Assembly (NCBI GenBank): GCA_019059635.1
Contig: JAGVRJ010000001.1
Coordinates: 3,658,001 to 3,722,000, forward strand
Direction of reading: 5' to 3'
DNA length: 64,000 nt
Source: Proales similis
Lineage: Eukaryota; Rotifera; Eurotatoria; Ploima; Proalidae
Under the pieces are notes generated by a model. That model was not told where the DNA came from. It made no database searches and saw only the letters and a list, made by a program, of their open reading frames with translations. Shown here one piece after another: positions 10,791 to 22,552 of the stretch. Each line of letters opens with the position of its first letter. Within the stretch, counting starts at the first letter, position 1. The translations under genes were made by a program, and so were the position numbers.

Positions 10791-12928
10791 ATTGTCACCA
10801 TTTTCATGGCTGCTGTCTCAATTCAGCCATCAGTCAGCTCAGGAGCGAATCGAAGGCGTTGTGCGCTGCTTCTGGCTATAGACGCTAATTTGCTGACGCA
10901 TGCCGCAAGCACAACGTCGATCAGCCTTTGCATGGATCTCATTTCAATGAGCGGCCAATTTGCTCCAATTTGCAACTAGAGCCAGAAATAGCCGATTCAA
11001 GCTTTCATTGAACGCGCGCCATTAATATTCAGCCATTGTGTCTCTCAAATGTAGAACTTGCAGCAGCAAGCGCTTCGCGTGCGCAAAATCAAACAGCCAG
11101 ACGAGTGAGCCGCTCTGTGCTCAATTCTCTATTTTATCAGAATTTTGGCTCGTCAATGCTGGACGCCGAGCGCCCTCTCATTGTTCGCGTTTTTGTGTTT
11201 GTACGCGTCTGTGTGCGTGTGCGCATCAGGGCCTGGCTTTTCACACAGAACATAGATAAATAGCGTTAGTCGAATGAATTCAGATTGAAGTTCAATCCAA
11301 CGCTACAACGCCACAGTCGCGCTATTTACCCAAGCGATTTGACAAGCGTGCCACGCGTTTAGCCCTCTCGAGCAAACACTAGCGACGATGTGAGTCGCAG
11401 AGCGCTTCCGTTTGTATTCTCTGGCTATCTATATGCACTATGCAGTGACGTCTTAGTTGACATTGCCGCCCGAGCACGCTAGCCCTGGCGTTTAACTGCA
11501 CAGTAATCCACCTCTGTTTACCATGCGCTGTTTGCGCAGACCAAATAAACACACGCAGCAGTGGATGCAAAATTTGACGCATCGGACCTAGCCACCATCT
11601 ACGCCGCCGCCGCCACCACCACCACCAACACAAAGTCTGTGCTGTCTGTGTGTTGACGATGCTCAATGCTTTTTCCAAAACGCTTCGAGCTGCGAATGGC
11701 GTCAAGTCACGTTTGGCAAAGTGTAAGTGTGCGATTGCCTCATATGCTTGTGTTTGTGATCGATGCTTTCTGCACTCGCCATTCTACAGGTGCGAGAGAT
11801 GATTTGCCCAAAATTCGCCATTCATGCGGCCAACTAGGCACACCCCTCTTCTGCCGCTTGCACACACACACACACACACAGACAGACCGCACTAGGAGCT
11901 AATCGAATTTATTTATAAGCTTGGCTGCAAAGCTGCCCAATTTACGCGCACGTTCAACATCAGCGGACAGCTGCATCGAGACACCTTTTTTTTCTCTTAA
12001 TCATGCGTCATAGTTTCGTCGAACCGCGAGTTGAAATAGATGCAAATTTTTTGTTTGCACCTGCTCGAATATAAATTTCGCGTCAGTGTGTGTGTGTGTG
12101 TTTGCATTTTGCATGCGGAGCAAGGCACTGATGGCGCCGTTGAAAAACCGAATAGCGAAGATAGCGCCGTTCGAAGCCAAAAGTATCGTATTACTCAAGA
12201 TTAGACGTGTTTGATTTAGTGCATTGTGTGCTCTGCTCAGCAGCTCGCCTGCTCTAACCTAATAATCACCAAATCCGAGCGCTTGTGCTTTAGGTTGCAT
12301 AACTCCATTCAGCTGCCACCTCGAGCTTTCGTTCTATTTTTCTTTCGCTTCTTTTTTTTCGCTTTTTTTTTCTCTATGATCACTGTCTATTTGCTTGACT
12401 CGTAACATGGTCCAAATTATTCAGAGATTGACGGCCTAGCAAGTGCATCTCGCTTGTGCATTGCGTTTCTTTACCTCGTCGAAAGGCAGACGACTGCTCT
12501 CCATCTTTCTCTCTCTCTCTCTCTAGGCAGCTTGCTTCTTCGTCGTCTTCTTCTTCTTCGCCGTTCTTCTCGTTTTGCAATGCCCGCGTCTCTGGAGCGC
12601 TGACATGTCAGACAAATCAAGATTTTGCTCGGAAATCACAGCGAGAATCCGAGCGAGCAGCAGCAGCAAACTCCCCGATGCCGCGCGTGTACGAGCCGTT
12701 TTGAAAACTCGCGCAAGTCGGTCTGCCATGCAGTACAGTGCCCGCTCTAGTCTGGCTTCTCTTATTTCATCTTGTTTTTGCTCGCATATCGATTTCATTC
12801 GACCAGTGACAGTCTTATCGGCTTGTAGTGGAATCAAATGTGCCCTCTACGCGCGGGAATCTGTTTTTCTAAGAGCCATACGTGCCGGCCCAGATCGAAT
12901 CGGATTTGAGGACGCGGTCTGTATTCAT

Positions 12929-12930
12929 GT

Positions 12931-12964
<34 letters not shown>
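12929..12964. repeat. (GT)n microsatellite
   Basis: About 36 bp of alternating GT with one TA interruption. Confidence 0.9.
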
Positions 12965-12966
<2 letters not shown>

Positions 12967-14317
12967 TAGCAGCTTGCCGGGCATCGCTTTCTCTTAATCA
13001 CGAACTCGACTGAATCCCTATCAGTCGTCTTGAGGCCAACAGAGACACAGAAAAAGAATGAGAGAGAAAGGGAAGGCTGAAAGGGAGAAGAGCGGCTTGA
13101 GAAGTAGCAAAAGTAGACGAATGAGAGCTGGCGAATGAGAGCGCCTGTGCCACATGTTCGGCTTCATGATGAAACCCGACGCATCGACGGTCGGCACCAC
13201 TCGAGGCGAGACACCACACACTCGCTTGAATCCACCAGTTCTCTTCTGTTTGCTGCGTTTGTTTCTCTCTCTCTCTGATCCATCTGGAGTTTAGAAGGCG
13301 CACACAAGAATGCAGACACAGCCGGTGAAGAACTTGCAAGCTTGTTTCTCAGTCCTGCTGCGATCTGTTTGTTCAGCTCACATGGAGCCGGTTGCAAATG
13401 TGTTTGGCAACAAAAAATTGAGAGAGAGAGAGAGAGAGACTTATAATATAATTCAGATATTTGCAAGTTATTTCTATTCCATTCTTGAATCTCGAGCAAA
13501 CGGACCAACTGCAGATATACAGACACACGCAGCCGCATACACACAAGGCAATGAAAGCGTCCAATGAGAAATGAGAGCGAAGATTAAGGGAGCTGAGAGA
13601 CTCGACACCGCCTTCAGCCATGTGAGAGCTTTCAATTCTATTGATAGACTCCACCCATCGCATTGGTGGCTGCCACTTTGACCTGTCAGCCAATCAAATT
13701 GGAGAACGGGGGCACTCTGAAATCTGATTGGCTGAGCGCGCTCGTGAGTCTCGGCTCCGTTTCTCTACATAGCTCGCATAATTTCTAAAATAAGAAGAGG
13801 ACGAGTCACGACCATTTGGACCGGCGTCATTTATTCGTTCGAGTAAATATCTCGCCAGTTCTCCAGGCCAACTCTTAGCTCTGTCTACTTCAAGAGTTGG
13901 TTGACTGCCAGCCAGCCACCAGCCAGCCTGACCAACTCGCTGAACAAGAGCATCTCGTCCACTGGTTTGCCAAGCTTCTATTACTCTCGACCAACCGGTT
14001 GCTGCCTGAGGGTGCGCGCCCATCCTCAAATATTTGCATTTAGCAATTTCAATTTTCTCAGCCGATCCCTTCCAGTGGCTGGCTGGCTTCAAATGCACTC
14101 GCAAAAATAAATAAGTTTGCCATGCGTGTGTATGCAGGTTCGTGTGTGTGTGTGTGCGAGTGAGTAGGAGCCAACGTAAGCAAGTGAGAAGAGAATAAGA
14201 GTGTGAACGGCGCACCGTACAAGCGAGTAAACTAAGGTTTGGTGATTGAGAGCTTCTATTGATTCAAAGGTATTAAATTTACTTGGCCTCACAAGCACAG
14301 GCCAACTTCGTCATCGC

Positions 14318-14345
14318 GCGCACACACACACACACGCACACACAC
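14318..14345. repeat. (CA)n microsatellite
   Basis: Alternating CA with a single G interruption, in the region upstream of LHX1/5. Confidence 0.85.
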
Positions 14346-14765
14346 TTTTTCTTTTTATCTTTGCATAGACAAACTGGATTTTACTCGGATATGTTTAAAT
14401 AGGTTTAATTTCGTTCGATCCGCTATCTACGTCCATCGCCCATCGTGTGTACCAACATTCGTCGCCTAAATACACACAAAAAAGCGAACAGATACGGCCG
14501 GTCGGCTGGCCCGGTGATCCGAGCTCACTGAGCTCAAGTGAGAAAAAGAGACAGAACGAAAGCGAGCGAGAGAGAGAGAGAGAAGAGAGAAACAGGTGTA
14601 ATAAGAATTGAGATAAATAGCGGCTAAACTCGATCCATCGAGTTTTTGCGGAGATTTAATTTTAAAGGTATTAACACCTACGCCGACAGCCCTGGTTCTA
14701 TATGGACTCTTGCCGCGTCTCCAAACGCTTGTAGGCTAGAGCGGCCCAAGTGTTTAGAAGATTTA

Positions 14766-14787
14766 TTGTTGTTGTTGTTGTTGTTGC
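14766..14787. repeat. (GTT)n microsatellite
   Basis: Seven perfect GTT units about 240 bp before the LHX1/5 start codon. Confidence 0.85.
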
Positions 14788-15023
14788 TGCACTTCGAAGA
14801 GAAGGTGAAGTGTGACTGGACACGAACTCTTGTTTGGGCGCGGCGGGCAGCGTTTTGACCGCAACTCGGCTGATTTATGAGCTACATTGTGATTTCTCTT
14901 GTTTTAGAACCACGGACCAAATGCTCGACTTATTCTAAGCGCCGTCTTAATCGTCGTTCATACATTATCGAGCACGGATCAAGTGAACCAGCGAAATTCA
15001 ATCAAGAATAACAGTCTTGCGAG

Positions 15024-18000
15024 ATGATGACCAATTCGACAGCCAACAGTGGCATGCTCGACGGCCCTTTGGGCACAAACGCGTGCGTTACTTGCGCGGG
15101 CTGCGACCGACCCATACTCGACCAATACTTGTACAACGTTCTTGACCGACCATGGCATCAACGGTGCATACAATGCGCCGACTGCAAACTCAGCCTAAGC
15201 GAGAAGTGTTTCTCTCGCGACGGCAAGCTCTTCTGCCGCGAGGACTTTTTCAGGTAGAGTCTACATTCAATTTCCAAATCGAATGTCCAATCTAACCCAC
15301 TCGGCTGCACAGACGCTTCGGTCCAAAGTGCTCTGGGTGTAATCAAGGAATCATGCCAACCGACTTGGTGCGACGAGCGCGCGACAAAGTTTTCCACTTG
15401 AACTGCTTCACGTGCTGTGTTTGCCGCAAGGCCATTTCGACCGGCGAGCAGCTCTACGTGATCGACGACAACAAATTCATGTGCAAGCACGATTACCTAA
15501 ACAATAGGCCCTTAGGTAAGAATGAGTGAAAATTAGGCGCCAAAGTGATTCAAAAGGCCAAACAGAATGAAAGCCACTTGAAAGTGGCCTTTTCCCTCAC
15601 GTGCACTAGAATGGCTCGTGTCTGCCAATCGACGATAATGCCAAGAGCCGCTGAGGGAACGCTGCGCCATCTGAACGTGGGCAGAGAATTCTCTCGACGT
15701 GGCTGGATTGGGCATATCCGAACTGGCAGAGACAGCTGTTCTAGCTAGAGCGTCTCTTTCACCAAGCCGATTGTTCTTAAACTATGTTTTTCTGTTTTAG
15801 AAGAGCTCGACGACGACTCACATCAAATTAAATCGCCCAACCTGCACGTATCGAATTTGTACGACTCGTCGTGCTCATCGGCCTCTTCAACGTCGTCAGT
15901 GAACTGTGGCGAGCATGGCGGCTTCACAAATGCCAGCAGCTATCAAACGCAGGCTCGTTTTTACAACCGCACTCGATTCAACGACGCCAAGCCGCCACAT
16001 CAAGACCTGATGAGCACACCGCACAAGGACGGCGTCGACCTGAGCCAGAATTTGAACGCCGGCTTCAATCCGTCGGAGGCGAGCACACCGCCACTATCGT
16101 TCAACGGCATTTCAAACAACAGCAACACCAAGACACATGGCAAATTTAAATCGACTCAACAATCGAGCCAGTTTAACAATTCTAGTCAAAACAACAGCAT
16201 TCTGATGATGTCGCTGGACAACGGAGCCGAGAAGGAAAATCTGCTTATAAACACGAGCGTCGACTCGAGCACCAACGATCTCATGTTCGACCCGGCCGGC
16301 AGCGGAGGCAAAGACCTTCTGGGCCAGTCGATGCTGGTCAATCACGATGGTCAATTGTCTTTGCAGGGACCGAACGACTTTGTGAGCTCAGAGCGAGATG
16401 AAAACTCGGACGACGACGATCATTTGGGCGAAGAGGACGAGGTCGACATGGACGACGATGACGACGACGAGGAACGATCGCACGGCAGCAACGCCAAAGG
16501 CTCCTCGTCGTCGTCCGCCAACAAAGAAGACAACGGCACTCTGAACGGCAAGAAAAGAGGCCCTCGAACCACAATAAAGGCCAAACAGCTTGAAATGCTC
16601 AAGTCGGCGTTTGCAGCCACTCCCAAGCCGACCAGGCACATTCGAGAGCAGCTGGCGCAAGAGACCGGCCTCAACATGAGAGTTATTCAGGTATGTCAAT
16701 AATCGACCTCTAGCTCATCTCTTGGTGCGTGTTGATGCCCTGATGCTTGTAGCTTGCGTTCAGTCCAATCACATTCTTTCTTTCTACCCCTCTCTCCTTT
16801 GCCTGATTCAATGGCCTCATAGAGGCGCTGCGAATTTAATTAGCTGACCAGCTCATGTGTAAAATAGACTCGCGCTAGTTAATGGTACACATGGACTGCA
16901 GGGTCCAGCACGCTCCAGGGGTCACGAGCCAAAGTCATTTAATTAGTTTACCTAGAGGCTGTGCGCAGAAAAACATCTCTCTAGCCCGCGGTTCTTGTTT
17001 ATTATGGATGAGCAAAGTTCTAAACGAAATTCTTTTGTAGGTCTGGTTCCAGAACAGACGTTCGAAGGAGAGGCGCATGAAGCAGCTGAGCGCAATGGGC
17101 AACAGGCGTCACTATTACAGAAACTCGGCCTCGCGAGCCCAACAACAGCAGCAGCAACAACAGCAGAACCAGACGAATCAGAGCGGAAGCCAAGGAGGCG
17201 ATAGCAGTGGACATATGGGCGCACGAGCACCAGCGGCTGGCCAACTGGGCCCGACTCAGACAAGTGGCATGATGGGCCATCAGATGAACATGACATCTAA
17301 CCTGCTCTCGGTGAGCCGGACCTCGTTCGAAATGGACACCAACGACATGAACAATGTAAATATGGGCTTGATGCCGCCCGCCACCATGACGCCGATCAAT
17401 TCCAATCTCCAAATGAACCAGAACGGCTACATGCCGCCCTTGCAAGGTAAAATACCCTACAATATGTATTTATTCTGAGCTGCGGCGAGCGTTGCCCGTA
17501 CGTTTGCATTGCGATTGTCGTTGTTTTCCTGTTGCCGTGATCGTCGTCCGCCTGTCGAGAATATCATTCATCAAGTTTACTTGCACCACTGCCGAGCGAA
17601 ACCAATCAGCTCTATTCGCATTTTGCTTCGCCGCTCAGAGTTTATTGAGATTTTACGTTTTTTCATTACGATCTATTTTGGCTTTTTTTTTTTACACTCA
17701 AATTTTTGTTTCTCAAAATATTTTCCCTCTTTTCGTAATTTGTGCTTTTTTTTTGGTAAAAATTTTATATTTTTTCTCTTGTTGTTCCAATTCGAGCATG
17801 TGACTATTTAATGCTGCAAGAGTATTAAACGCAACAATTTGTCGTTTGTGTTGAATCGTTGTTTTCTTTATGTTCTATTTGGTTGTTGCTTTGTCGTCTT
17901 TTAGCCAAAAATATATTTCTTCTAAACATGAGCCAATCGATCGAAACTGCTTTCTGCAAATTGGCACCCTCTGCTGCTTGTGTCCACTTGGCGTTTGAGT

Positions 18001-19475
18001 TTATCGACCCAACCTTGAAACTGCCAGATACGGAGTGGCAATAGACAAAACAAAGCACAGGCCTGCATTCAATCGCTCACTCATTTCGATTCAATTATTG
18101 GGTATCTCCTCACTTCACTCAGGTCTGGTGAATTGGTCCAATCAGAATTGAGCGATCAGTACAATCGACCAATTAGATCGCATTTAGCGATTTTGTCTTA
18201 TTACTTGGGTCAACACTCGACTGGCGCCCAATGTCTTTCTACTCTACCTTACCCTGTCAAGGCCGGACCGTTACGCTCCCAAGCCTAGCTCAATCAACGT
18301 GATAAGATATCACACTTGAACACACACACACACAGATGGCATAGACCTACACACATAGACACACACACACACACACACACAGGAACATGCATCATTTGAG
18401 AGCATTGTAGAGAGCCAGAGAGCTATGCCGATGCTCGTTCTAATCTCATTACAAACACGAACAATGTTTGAGAACGTGCGCGCCCTATCAAACGATCGGA
18501 TTAAGTGAAATTAAATTAACTCGTCGCCTGTGATGGCCAAGAATGTTTTCTTACGAGGTGTTGAGCATCGAATATGGGCAAGCAATTCCTCTAAGAAAGC
18601 GCCTGCCGAACGATGTCGCGCGCGCTTAAATCCTCTAAAACAACAGAACACGTCCGGTTACGTTGTAGGCAGCTTTCAACTAACCGACCCGTCTCCCTAC
18701 CGTCGCCTTATCAACTTTCCTGCTTGTCGGACACGGCGTCCGCTTGATTGACGCATACTTTCTCTCTCATCTACCTGCTCTGGTTCTGTTTGAATTTAGA
18801 TTAATTCACATTCATTCGCTTGAGCAGGTGCTAATTTATCTGCCATTAAATATTTATTCGCGCAAATACCATCATTTCTCATCAAGTCTCATCACTCTCT
18901 CTCTTGGTTAAATTTACGTTTAATCGTTGTCGGCCGCCGCGCTCTTTAGCTTTCGTCCGCTTCTATTCGCTCAATTGTTTGTTTCAAATTTTTCGTTCGC
19001 CTGGTTCGTGCGGCGCACGTCTCTCTGACCATGACGGCCAAATCCAATCTTCTCATGGAAATTTGATCGCAAATATTTACCGATCGACGGCTGCCTGTGA
19101 GTGTCCTGGCGGCACATTTATTCGTTGGCGTTTTGCATGCCTGCTGCCTTCTGATCATAGTTGACCGACGTTTGCTTCACACTCCCTGCCTGCCTCTTTC
19201 CCCCCGTTTCTCTTGGCACTGTTGTTCTTGTTGTTTGTGCTCGTGAATAGCTCGCCGTTTCTAATCGCCCTGTTTTCTTAGGCGAGTTTTACTCGGCATA
19301 CAACCAGAGCGCAGGCTTCATGGGCACCACCACGGACAGCACACGCGAGTTAACAATGCTCGACACGATGAGCAGTCACGGCCCAGGTAGACACCAACGC
19401 TCCCTTCTCGAGCCGATCTAATTACAACGCAAATAACACGTAGACTCCGGCTACCTGATCGAAAGCTTTCTCTGA
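15024..19475 (+). CDS. Lim1: LIM-homeodomain transcription factor, LHX1/LHX5 (Lim1) type
   Basis: Six coding exons (15024-15253, 15313-15515, 15801-16690, 17041-17446, 19282-19386, 19444-19475) give 621 residues. Two zinc-binding LIM domains (about 25-80 and 83-140) carry the Lim1-type text [20 protein letters not shown] and [15 protein letters not shown]. The homeodomain (about 392-452) includes [20 protein letters not shown] and [18 protein letters not shown], which identify the LHX1/5 group. Such factors bind TAAT-type DNA in the nucleus and pattern head and nervous system. The linker between LIM and homeodomain is unusually long, with an acidic run near 375-385, and a short polyglutamine tract follows the homeodomain. 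Introns are longer than elsewhere (up to 1.8 kb). Reading through the donor at 17446 would instead end after ten more residues, at 17478. Confidence 0.92.
18361..18381. repeat. (CA)n microsatellite
   Basis: Perfect CA repeat inside the 1.8-kb intron of the LIM-homeobox gene; a shorter CA run lies at about 18320. Confidence 0.85.
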
Positions 19476-22440
19476 AAAATGCCCCCATCGTCACAATGTG
19501 CAAACTGGAACAGTCATTCAAAAGCATTTAGGAACCAGGACGGCCGTAATTCGTACTGGTCGTTCAAATCGCTTATGTGCGCAAGACGCCTGGTCGCCCT
19601 CGTCATTGGTTCTTGTGGCTGCTTTGGTCGAAATTCTATTTAATTCCTTTCGATTTGAGTTTTGATGTTATTCGTAACTTGGAACATAAACGTCGCTTCT
19701 TTATTTGTTGAAGCACAAGAGCAATGTTTGAGCGATTTTGCTCTTCTTTCTTCGCTTGCTTTCAGGCGGGCAGGGTTCCAGGGCCATGGGTTTGAGCATT
19801 TGCAAGTGCAAGACGAGAGAGGGCACTGTTGTCTGTTCCTGTTTTCGCGCTGGCCAGGCTAATTTGAATTTCAAACAACTGGTCCATACGCCACGCATGA
19901 ATAAATTACACGCATCGGGTAAAGAGAGAGAGAGATTGCAACATGAAATCGAGTCGGCGATCACTGTGTAATGTGATAGCGGTCTTGCTCGAGCACATCT
20001 GAGCGGGCCGAACAGATGAAAGCGATCCTGGGCATAAATCAAACCGAGCCGACTAAGGTGTCGACCAGAAGGCAACTAGGTCGGACTTATCGACGCAGCG
20101 CACAACAACTGTCAGCTGGTATTCTATTGGCCCCTAAGAGCGGAAGAGAGGGATTGCGCACTGACGCGGTAAATGAATAAAGAAAGATCGAGTGAGAGAG
20201 CGACCGAGAGCGAGAGAGGAGATCACGCGGCGGCTCAATCGAACGATGAGAATTCCTCGCCGGTGCAATCGATGCCTTTCAATCATTTCTATTTCTTCAT
20301 TCGTTCGCCTATTCGAGTGTCTTGACCAACAGCTGTCGAGTGGCGCCGCCGCCAAACTTTTTATTTCTTGCCTGTTGGCTCTCACTCTCAATCTAACTGC
20401 GGAACTCGCTGATCGCTTTTGCTTACGTGATCAGGAATTGACCTTGAGAGGATTGTGCGTGGGGGCGAGGGCAAGCACCTCGATGAATAGCGGCCGACGC
20501 CATCCAACTGTGAGCTAAATTGCTCGGCCTCGTTGTTCCGTTCTGATCTGACGTTGAACCAAATCGACGCGTTCTTCTCCTAATTCCACATTCCTCCGGG
20601 CCCCTTCTCTATCTCCGTCTCTTGCTGGTGCAAACTTGTGTTCTTGAGCAAATCGAATTACCATTCCACGCCAAAGTGAACTCAATTATCAAAATTAGCA
20701 CTTGAATCTGACCAGCAGACTAACAGATCTGCATAGATGCTTATCGGGTCCACAATCAAATATATTCATGGGCCAAGCGAAGAGAGCTGGTCTGGCCACT
20801 ACTGGCCGCCAGATCATTCGCCAGTGCTTGAACTCAATCCGAGCGATTTATTGAATTGCCAGACCCGATCCGATTTCGCGTTCGCACGCCGCTCATCTGT
20901 CCAGTTAATTGATTCTCCTGCCCCAATCGCCTTTTTATTATTCATGATGATGATGATGAGGAAGATGATGATGGAAAATTCATTCCGCTCGATGGGCTCA
21001 GATGGTAATCAGCCGAAACGGCCGCTGCTGTCCAGTGGCGTTCGGCGACGAGTATTAAGCTGTCGCGTCAACAACAGGCTAAGCTGAGCTCAGCGGTTGT
21101 TTGCGAGATCCTGCCGACTGCGTTAAGTGGCGGTCAATTGTGGCAAGGCTTTGAACGCGCTGTGTTGCACCCGATTGTAGTTGTCGGGCACACGCGTGCG
21201 CTCATTCGCAGCCAGACTCCTTCATTTAGTGCGTCCATGTATGTGTTGGGATTAAGCGAATAGTGACGTCAAGAGGCCGCCTTAGAGCCACTTGAATCTG
21301 TCAGCCGGGACCGATTCGCGGTCGTTCACTTAAGATCCATCAAAAACAGACCCTTATCTGCTCTGCTCTCCTTGTCAAGATTCTCCTCAAGCAAAGAGCG
21401 AGCGAAAAGGCAACATCCTGCCCCCCTCCGCTTTTCCGTCTCCGGCTCAGGCCAAATCGATTGAGCAATTCGTTTCCTCTCATCATCACTTTCAATCAAG
21501 TTGTCTGAATTCGTCCACATTGCCAACTCAACGTCAAACACTATGAACATAAAACAAGAAGAGCACGAAATAGACACAGGTGTCGCAAACTAATTAAACT
21601 GACGACACAGAAAAGCAAAATTGAAATTATGAAAAAGTGCCAAAACTAATTGAATCGAAATGGAATGCATGTTGAATTCAGAATCGGATGTAATCTAATT
21701 ACTCTACTGCAGTAATGGGGTTTTAGAAACAAAATAAGAAATCAGAACGGCGCTTATCGCCTTTTCAGACACAGCAGGTCTTAAAGAAACGACCCAAGGT
21801 TCAGGCTTATTGAAATATTTATCGATTTTCATCTTATCTGCTTATGCAACGTCCATGCATCACAGGCGGCGTCGACAGAATTGAGGAGAAAATTAATTAT
21901 TTAAAGATTGAAATAGCTGAAAAGGAACCAAAAGCCGTGTGCGAGAGCTCGAAATCTGTTTAAGTGACTTTTCAAAAATATAAAGGACTGAAGCAGCAGC
22001 CTTCAAGTAAGATGGTAGACGAGAAAGAGGCAAAAAGATTGAACGAGGATCAAAATTTGCTGTTGTATTAAAAAGAGAGAGAGAGGGCGAGAGAGAAACG
22101 AAAAAAGATTCTTTTCAGAAGATTGGAAACGAGTTGAAGGCAGCAGGACCAAAATAAGAGAAAATGGGAGAGGCTGAGAGGAGGAAAAGAATCGCGGTTT
22201 CAATTTGAACGCAATCGCGAGAAAAAGCGAGGCTGCAGTCGATGATGACGGCGCAATGAAAATGAAAGCAATGCGTCAGAAATTGGGGACCGATCGATAA
22301 ATTCATTGTCTTTTGACAATCAAACACGGCTCTATCATAATTTTCGATATTTACCTTTAAATCGTTCGGTAAATAGTCATAAACGCCTTCATCTGTCTAT
22401 TCATCTAGCTCTGCGTGTTCTCTCTAGGCCTTAATCTACA

Positions 22441-22473
<33 letters not shown>

Positions 22474-22552
22474 ACTTGTTGAGCGGCTCGGTCACTGATG
22501 GGCCCAATTCAAATGCGAGTAAATTTGAAATTTAGACGAGTTGCGTGACACC
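19476..22552. other. Gene-free region between LHX1/5 and the myosin gene
   Basis: About 3 kb with no convincing coding frame. It holds an ATG/GATGAT repeat near 20945-20970 and a (TG)n repeat at 22443-22472. It may contain 3' UTR or regulatory DNA of the LIM-homeobox gene. Confidence 0.55.
22443..22472. repeat. (TG)n microsatellite
   Basis: About 30 bp of perfect TG repeat, 80 bp before the myosin start codon. Confidence 0.9.

Larger units (their letters stand above)
6474..15023. other. Large gene-free region upstream of the LHX1/5 gene
   Basis: About 8.5 kb, far longer than other gaps in the window, with no reading frame that looks like a real protein on either strand. It contains many microsatellites (CT/GA, CA/TG, AGC, GTT), a run of TAATTA palindromes at 7794-7809 and AT-rich stretches. 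The likely content is regulatory DNA and possibly untranslated first exon(s) of the LIM-homeobox gene. Non-coding RNA genes could be hidden here but I could not support any. Confidence 0.6.

Noticed and set aside
12523-13693. Several 100-140-codon open frames in the gene-free region
   Set aside because: Ser/Arg/Cys/Val-rich translations of microsatellites with no splice structure or domain.
7000-14600. Mobile element or long terminal repeats in the gene desert
   Set aside because: No transposase or reverse transcriptase frame, no terminal repeats and no target-site duplications could be seen.
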